64,000 nt of DNA from Basidiobolus meristosporus CBS 931.73 (Eukaryota > Basidiobolomycota > Basidiobolomycetes > Basidiobolales > Basidiobolaceae), in contig MCFE01000084.1 of assembly GCA_002104905.1 (NCBI GenBank), positions 1-64,000 of the forward strand. The letters run 5' to 3'. Below the pieces are notes generated by a model. It searched no databases. It was not told where the DNA came from and worked only from the letters and a program-made list of their open reading frames with translations. A program made the position numbers and the translations under genes. The stretch's first letter is position 1. Each line of letters begins with the position of its first letter. Below are positions 58,756-64,000 of the stretch, one piece after another.

Positions 58756-59925
58756 TTTAAGAAGTGATTTGGATATAAGGAACTTATCAAGAAATAGTGA
58801 TAATAGTTGAACTGTTGTTTATTCACAAAGAAGCTCAGTATCTATACCTTTGTAGAAGTAATACAGCTGCAACACTAAGTAGGGAAGGTTTCTCAATATT
58901 CAGGAGCATTCTGTAACAGTTTCAGGGTTAGTACATAATGTTTGGTAATAGTGCTAATTTGATCCTGACTATAGGGGAATAATCACAAGATCATATATCT
59001 GGAGAAAGTGGCAAAGTTAAGGCAGTAAATGAGTCCTACAATGACTAAGACTACCCTAGAATTGTTAAGTAAATTTTTAGCTGCTGAATGATACCAAATA
59101 GTCCAATATTTCAACAGGCTCAACGTAGCTACTTAGTCATTGATAAGAATTTAAATGGATTCAACATTGACTTTTCTGGTATAGACTATACTTTTGAGCA
59201 GAGTGACGGGGTTTTTCTGGGTTGTACTGAAGATGAGTTGAGACTTGGTATAGGGATCATAGTGATGGATTTGGGTACTAGTATAGTACTACATAGGCAT
59301 CCACATGGTCTTATATGAATTGTATGTGCAAGCTAATGTAATAGTTGAATTTTCCATATGATATACATAATGGATCTCAGATCACATCAATGCAGCTCAG
59401 AACACATCAATTCCAGATATCCTATTTGAGTATAGACATGTGAGTGAATCATCAATGAAATCACCAAGTCATTGTGAAAGGATGATTTTTACAACATAAT
59501 AATGAGGTTTATAGCCATTGATGGAGATTTAATCAAAATATATGGAAAATTAGATAAACTAAGCTGATTGCTCCAAATTGATTTATGTCATCTCTTCTCA
59601 GCCACATCCCAGTTTTGATACAACTTACCCATCTGAATGGCATTTTCTCAACAATCCCATCACTACCATTTAGTCTCCTTTTGACACTCTAGAAGTGATC
59701 TATTCAAAGTATTGTAGACCTTCTACCCCAATCTAATAAAGGAGATCTTTTTTTAAGCTTCTTTGTATTACAGGAACTATGGCCTGCCCAGGCTTCAGTC
59801 CACCATTCATGGCAATAGAGATTCTAGAATCTTTCATTCACAGCTGACTGCAATAGAGAGCCACCTTGCAGAGGGTATGAGTATCCCAGAGCAAGATGGA
59901 ATTCTAGATTCAGAAACTCCATAAA
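57711..59925. mobile_element. PIF/Harbinger-like transposon, copy C, truncated
   Basis: It matches copy A from the TGACTATTATTTTGGCTACTT region through ORF1 (minus), the spacer and the first part of the transposase (59800-59925). Neither end is present. A family-Y solo LTR lies inside it (58748-59116), and a gypsy gag fragment follows its broken right edge. Confidence 0.7.
58748..59116 (-). mobile_element. Solo LTR of family Y, inverted, with 5-bp target duplication
   Basis: A 369-bp LTR from TGTTGCAATTT to ATTTCAACA, the reverse complement of 45459-45828. GGCTC lies on both sides (58743-58747 and 59117-59121). Copy A has the uninterrupted site GAAGGCTCATCAT, which serves as a natural empty site. 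Confidence 0.93.
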
Positions 59926-61072
59926 AGTAACTAACGCACAAAGTGAGGTTATGCATCAGTGGCTTCATGTAAATCCTTTGATGGCTTTAGTAGTTTGTTA
60001 CCTTTGGAATCATCCAAGAGTGCAGCAGTGGGTCTAGCGTAGGCAATATATTAGGCTTCATTTCTTTGACCTCCTCAGGGACTTGAAATTGTCAACATTT
60101 AAGAATGGGCTTGACGGGTTTGTCAGGTAGATATAATATGGCTCATGGGTATTGGCACAGGTATCTGCCCAACACAGAGTCACCTACACTTAGTAATACA
60201 ACATAGATTGGGGAACAATAGGTATCTGCTGGTAGCAATTGAAGCAAAGTCCTTTTGTCTTACATTCTTCTGAGGTGGGATTCTTCTGCATAGTGTCTAT
60301 ATCCTTTGGCACTGCTTCTGAGTGTCTTCATTTGTGGTGATTGTAGCCTCTCTGATTAGGCATTGTGGGCTTCCCAACTACAAGCATAACTGAGTCATAC
60401 TCAATGGCAATCTTGATGGCTTCTTCAGTAGTCTGAGGTCTTCAATAATTCACTTCCATACAAGTTCTTTCTTTCAACCCATCAATAAAGTATTTAACTT
60501 GGTCCAGAGGGACCATTCTTTCAATTTGTCCTAGTAGATATCTATATTCATAGATGAACTCTTGGACCACTCCTTTCTATCTGAGTGTCTTTAACTTTCT
60601 TCTTGGTAGTATCTGTTGGTATGGGGGCTCAAAGGCATCCTGAATTTCCAACACAAACTCATCCAAGGTAGAGATTGTAGAGCATTCCATCATGGTGGCT
60701 GACCTGATCTTGTTGTGGTACCACTGTAAGGCTTCATCTGCCATGTAAGAGGCTATATAATGTAACTTGCTTTCTGGAGCAATTCCCTGAGCCTTGAAAG
60801 CTTCTTCAATCTGGAAGAGCCAAGTTCCCAGTTCTTCATTGGCTTTACCATTGTACCAGTTGACCTTCACACTAAAGTTGCTATTGACAGGGTTTTGCTG
60901 GCTTTGGGCCACAGTAGTCAGTCCTTGTTGCTGCAGACTAAGGATCTGGAGTAAATGTTGCTGCTAGGCTAGGATTTGTTGCATAGCATTCTTCCATTCT
61001 TGATTTTTGGGCATCTTGAGGGAGGCTTCTTCTTACTTCAGGAGAGAGGTTTCTGGTTCTTGCTGCTACCAG
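59926..61072 (-). pseudogene. Ty3/gypsy gag fragment with primer binding site
   Basis: The minus-strand gag starts at ATG 61014 (MPKNQEWKNAMQQIL) and has the retrotransposon-gag block WYNGKANEELGTWLFQIEEA and an ALQWYHNK block (60912-60577). A partial zinc knuckle KGLCFNCY lies near 60250. Next to the LTR, the element strand reads TGGTAGCAGCAAGA (just below 61073), a typical tRNA-primed binding site. Stops interrupt it and its left edge breaks into Harbinger copy C. Confidence 0.78.
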
Positions 61073-61362
61073 TGTTACAAGTCTTGGTATAAGAGTTGTT
61101 GAGGAATAGAGAGTTTAGCTAGTATTGTATTCACTAAAACTTGACTGATTTTTATTGAGGTTCCAGTAGCTCCCAATATATATTTTGCCAGATCAATTGC
61201 TTACTATTTGTAACTCATAATGTAGGCTGTGGCTGATGACTCATTTGATTGCATCATCATTACCCAATAAGATCCTACTTAATATATCTATTCCTGTCTG
61301 ATAAGGATCTGCTGATTCATTTGCTGACTAATGCTACTGATTTGATAGAAAATACTGATATA
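61073..61362 (-). mobile_element. Truncated LTR of family Z
   Basis: This matches 51967-52270 from TGTTACAAGTCTTGG on. The last 65 bp of the LTR, the polypurine tract and some internal sequence are missing at about 61362, where the integrase tail of element D begins. It serves as 5' LTR for the gag fragment on its left and may at the same time be the 3' LTR remnant of element D. Confidence 0.8.
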
Positions 61363-64000
61363 CAAAAGGTTCACCTTTATCAGCAAGGCTTGCATGCTTG
61401 AGTCTGTCCCTATGCACTAAGTCTTCCCAGATATTGACTTGTTTGTCCACTAGCTGGTAAGTTGCAAGTGGACATTCTCTGATGATCTTGAACAATCCTG
61501 TCCATTGTGGCTCAAACTTGTTCCAAGTGTTGTTTCTTAGCAATACAAAGTTCCCAACTGTCAATGCTTCTGGTGCTATAGTCTTATCAATTCTCTGCTT
61601 CATCTTTTCTGCACTTTGAGATACTTTGGTTAGTGCCTCTTGATGCTGTTGTTCCAGCTGCTGGTGACTACTTGGCTGGCTGAGTTCATCTTCTACAGTG
61701 TTTGTAAGCTTTAGTTGTGTGAGATCTTCTGGAATCCTTGGTTCACATCCATACACTATGTAAAATGGCAATTGCTGGGTGGTATTGTGTACTCTGACTC
61801 TGCATGCAAAGAGTGCTTGGTCTATATACTCATTCCATCTACTAACAATTCCATTTGCATACTTGGCAAGGATATTTCCAAAAAATCTATTAAACCATCC
61901 AGTGACTCATTAGTTCTGGGTTGATATGCCAAGGTATTCAAGTGTTTGATCTGCTGCATTCCTAGGTAAGCTTTCAATATCTTTGCCATGAAGTTTGCAC
62001 ATCTATTGGATAGAATATCTACAAGGCATCCAAACTTAATAAGGATCACATGGTAAATGAAACTTGCAACTTCTTGTTCACTGGCTATAGGTACAGCTTT
62101 AGCCACTGGCCATTTGGTGGCATAGTCAGTTGCTACTAGGATCCAATGTTTGCATTTCCTGGTAGTTTACAGTCTTCCATAAAACTCAATTCCCTGTCTT
62201 GCAAATGGTCTTACAGGCCCCAAGGGAAAGAGTTCAGCAATCCTCTTTGGTTGGCCTTGGTTGATATGGCAATTTGGGCATGTTTTCACTAGCTTCTCAA
62301 TGTCATGTTTCATTCTGGCCCACCATGCTCTGGCTTTCACAAGGCTATAGGTTCCTTCAATTCCAAGATTTCCATATCCATTGTGTAGCTTATGTATCAA
62401 ATTCAGGCAAGCAACATAGGGGCCATAGGCAATAGGGCATCAATCAACTATTTGGTAGAGTGTTTCATCCTGTACTACAAATTAGCTGGCTGCATCCTGG
62501 ATCATCTTCTTGATATCTTTATCCACTTCATTAGGAGTGGCTGGTCCTCCAAGTACTTTGGTAATGGGCTAGGCCACTCTGATTCATGCACCAAGTTGTG
62601 CAACTTGATCTAATCTTGATAATGCCTCAGCATCCGTATTGTTTTTCCCAGGGCAGTGGACAATCTCCAAATCAAATTGCTGAATGTATTCACTCCATCT
62701 TGTCATCCTTTCAGAGAGTACCTTCTGAGCAGATATAAACTTGAAGGAGGCTTGATCAGCCTTTACAGTGCATTTGATTCCTTCAATACAGCATCTCCAT
62801 GTCTTCAAACTGTGTATTATAGCAAGCATCCCCTTCTCACACACTGGATACTTTGTTCTGATGAGTTCAGGTTCTTGGATTCAAAGGCTACTGGGTAGTC
62901 CTTTCCCTTGTGTTCTTGACTCAACACTCCACCAATTGTACAATCTGAAGCATCTGTGCACAGAGTAAGCTCTTTTCTGAAGCCAGATATTCTTATGCTT
63001 GGCAGCTTAGCAAGTTCATTCTTGAGCATCTGGAAGGCAGTATCACAAGCTATGTCCCACTTGTAGGTATTGTCTTTCTTGAGGATATCAGTTAAAGGGG
63101 CTGCAACACTTACAAAGGACTTGACTAATCTCTAATAATAGGAAACCATTCCAAGAAATGATCCAAGCTCTGATATGCTATGGTGTTTCTTCAGATTCTT
63201 GATAACTTCACCCTTCTTATGGTCTAAAGTTATTCTTCTGCTAGTCACTTTGTGTCCTAGATATTCAACATGTTCCTTAAAGAATTCACACTTGGGCAGC
63301 TTGCCAAAAAGCTTGTTCTCTCCTAGCTTCTTCATGACCTTTTCAATGTGCACCAAGTGATCTTCTTCTGTCTTGCTGTATATCAATAAATCGTCTAGGT
63401 AGATTATCACAAACTCGTCTAAGTACTCCTAAAAGACAGTCTGCATCAGTGTCATGAATGTTGCAGGGGTATTGGTGAGGCCAAAACTCATGACTAAGTA
63501 CTTGTAATGCCCATATCTGGTCCTGAAAGCTGTCTCAGGGATGTCTTCTGGTTTCACCCTAATCTGGTTGTATCCTGACATGAGGTCAATCTTGCTGAAA
63601 ATAGTGGCTCCATTGAGTTGGTCCAAAAGCTCATCAATCCAAGGTATGGGGTACTTATTCTTTAATGTAACTGAGTTGAGAGCTCAGTAGTCAATGCAAA
63701 TCCTAAGTGTTTCATCCTTCTTCTTCACAAAAATTACTGGTGCTCCTCAAGGTGACTTGCTAAGTCTGATATATCCTTGCTCCAGTAGCTGATCTATTTG
63801 ACTCTTCATCTCTTCCAACTCCAATGGACTCATTCTGTAAGATGTCTTACTCACTGAAGGGCTGTCTCCTGTTTTGATGTCATGATCCATGTCTCTGACT
63901 GGTGGTAGTCCTACAAACTCATCTGGAAATACATCTGAATATTCCTTCAAAAGGGTCTGGACCTTCTGGGGTGCTCAAGTAGAGGAATCCTCCTGTAATA
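61363..64000 (-). pseudogene. Ty3/gypsy element D, protease-RT linker to integrase (runs off the window)
   Basis: From high to low: the PR-RT linker (63950-63747, YSDVFPDEFVGLPPVRDMDH), RT (63626-63132, with [20 protein letters not shown] and an intact YLDD), and RNase H (63029-62584, CTDASDCTIGGVLSQEHKGK, then CPGKNNTDAEALSRL). Next are the integrase zinc region (62400-62167, CPNCHINQGQPK), the integrase core (62106-61822, broken) and the GPY/F-type tail (61771-61334, FEPQWTGLFKIIRECPLATY). It is the most complete member of family Z here. Stops near 63130 and 63428 and in the integrase core inactivate it. No chromodomain is seen, unlike element F. Confidence 0.87.

Overview
The window reads as nuclear DNA of a filamentous fungus. 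It has short (59-65 nt) GT-AG introns with CTAAC-like branch sites, a CCC2-type copper ATPase, ER-anchored fungal P450s, a Cyk3-type SH3/transglutaminase cytokinesis protein and a RING/LON protein of the CrgA/LONRF type. I cannot place it to a lineage with confidence. The many transposons and the near absence of CpG in the transposon-rich part suggest a large, cytosine-methylating genome.

Positions 1 to about 24.4 kb form a gene-bearing, CpG-containing compartment. In order, on the + strand, it holds the 3' end of a copper P1B-ATPase, a decayed Ty1/copia fragment (minus strand, 2.1-3.6 kb) and three tandem cytochrome P450 genes (4586-6267, 9991-11678, 13278-14968). Each P450 has a TATAAAAG box 38-56 bp before its ATG and one intron at the same place, in the I-helix AGYETT codon. 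P450s 2 and 3 are a gene-conversion mosaic. Next come a 13-exon gene for a protein of about 1,380 aa with four SH3 domains, a proline-rich 28-residue tandem repeat and a transglutaminase-like domain with an intact C-H-D triad (17302-22350), and a single-exon two-RING/LON protein (22935-24155). Two minus-strand stretches (8.3-9.0 kb and 16.2-17.2 kb) look like decayed or intron-split genes that I cannot name.

From about 24.43 kb to the end (nearly 40 kb) I see no host gene. This is a nested graveyard of transposable elements. It contains three copies of a two-gene PIF/Harbinger-like DNA transposon (one complete copy, 26643-30022, with 9-bp terminal inverted repeats), related miniature elements and a 0.7-kb palindrome. 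It also holds Ty1/copia pieces and at least four decayed Ty3/gypsy elements, one of them a chromodomain chromovirus with two LTRs, 35.75-41.79 kb. Solo LTRs of two families are present, some with intact 5-bp target duplications. One site is nested four deep: copia, gypsy, LTR, inverted LTR. The boundary at 24.43 kb is sharp: the next 1.5 kb has no CpG at all.

Nothing links the genes into one pathway. The P450 trio may belong to a secondary-metabolism locus, but no backbone enzyme is visible here. The ATPase, the cytokinesis gene and the RING/LON gene look like housekeeping neighbours.
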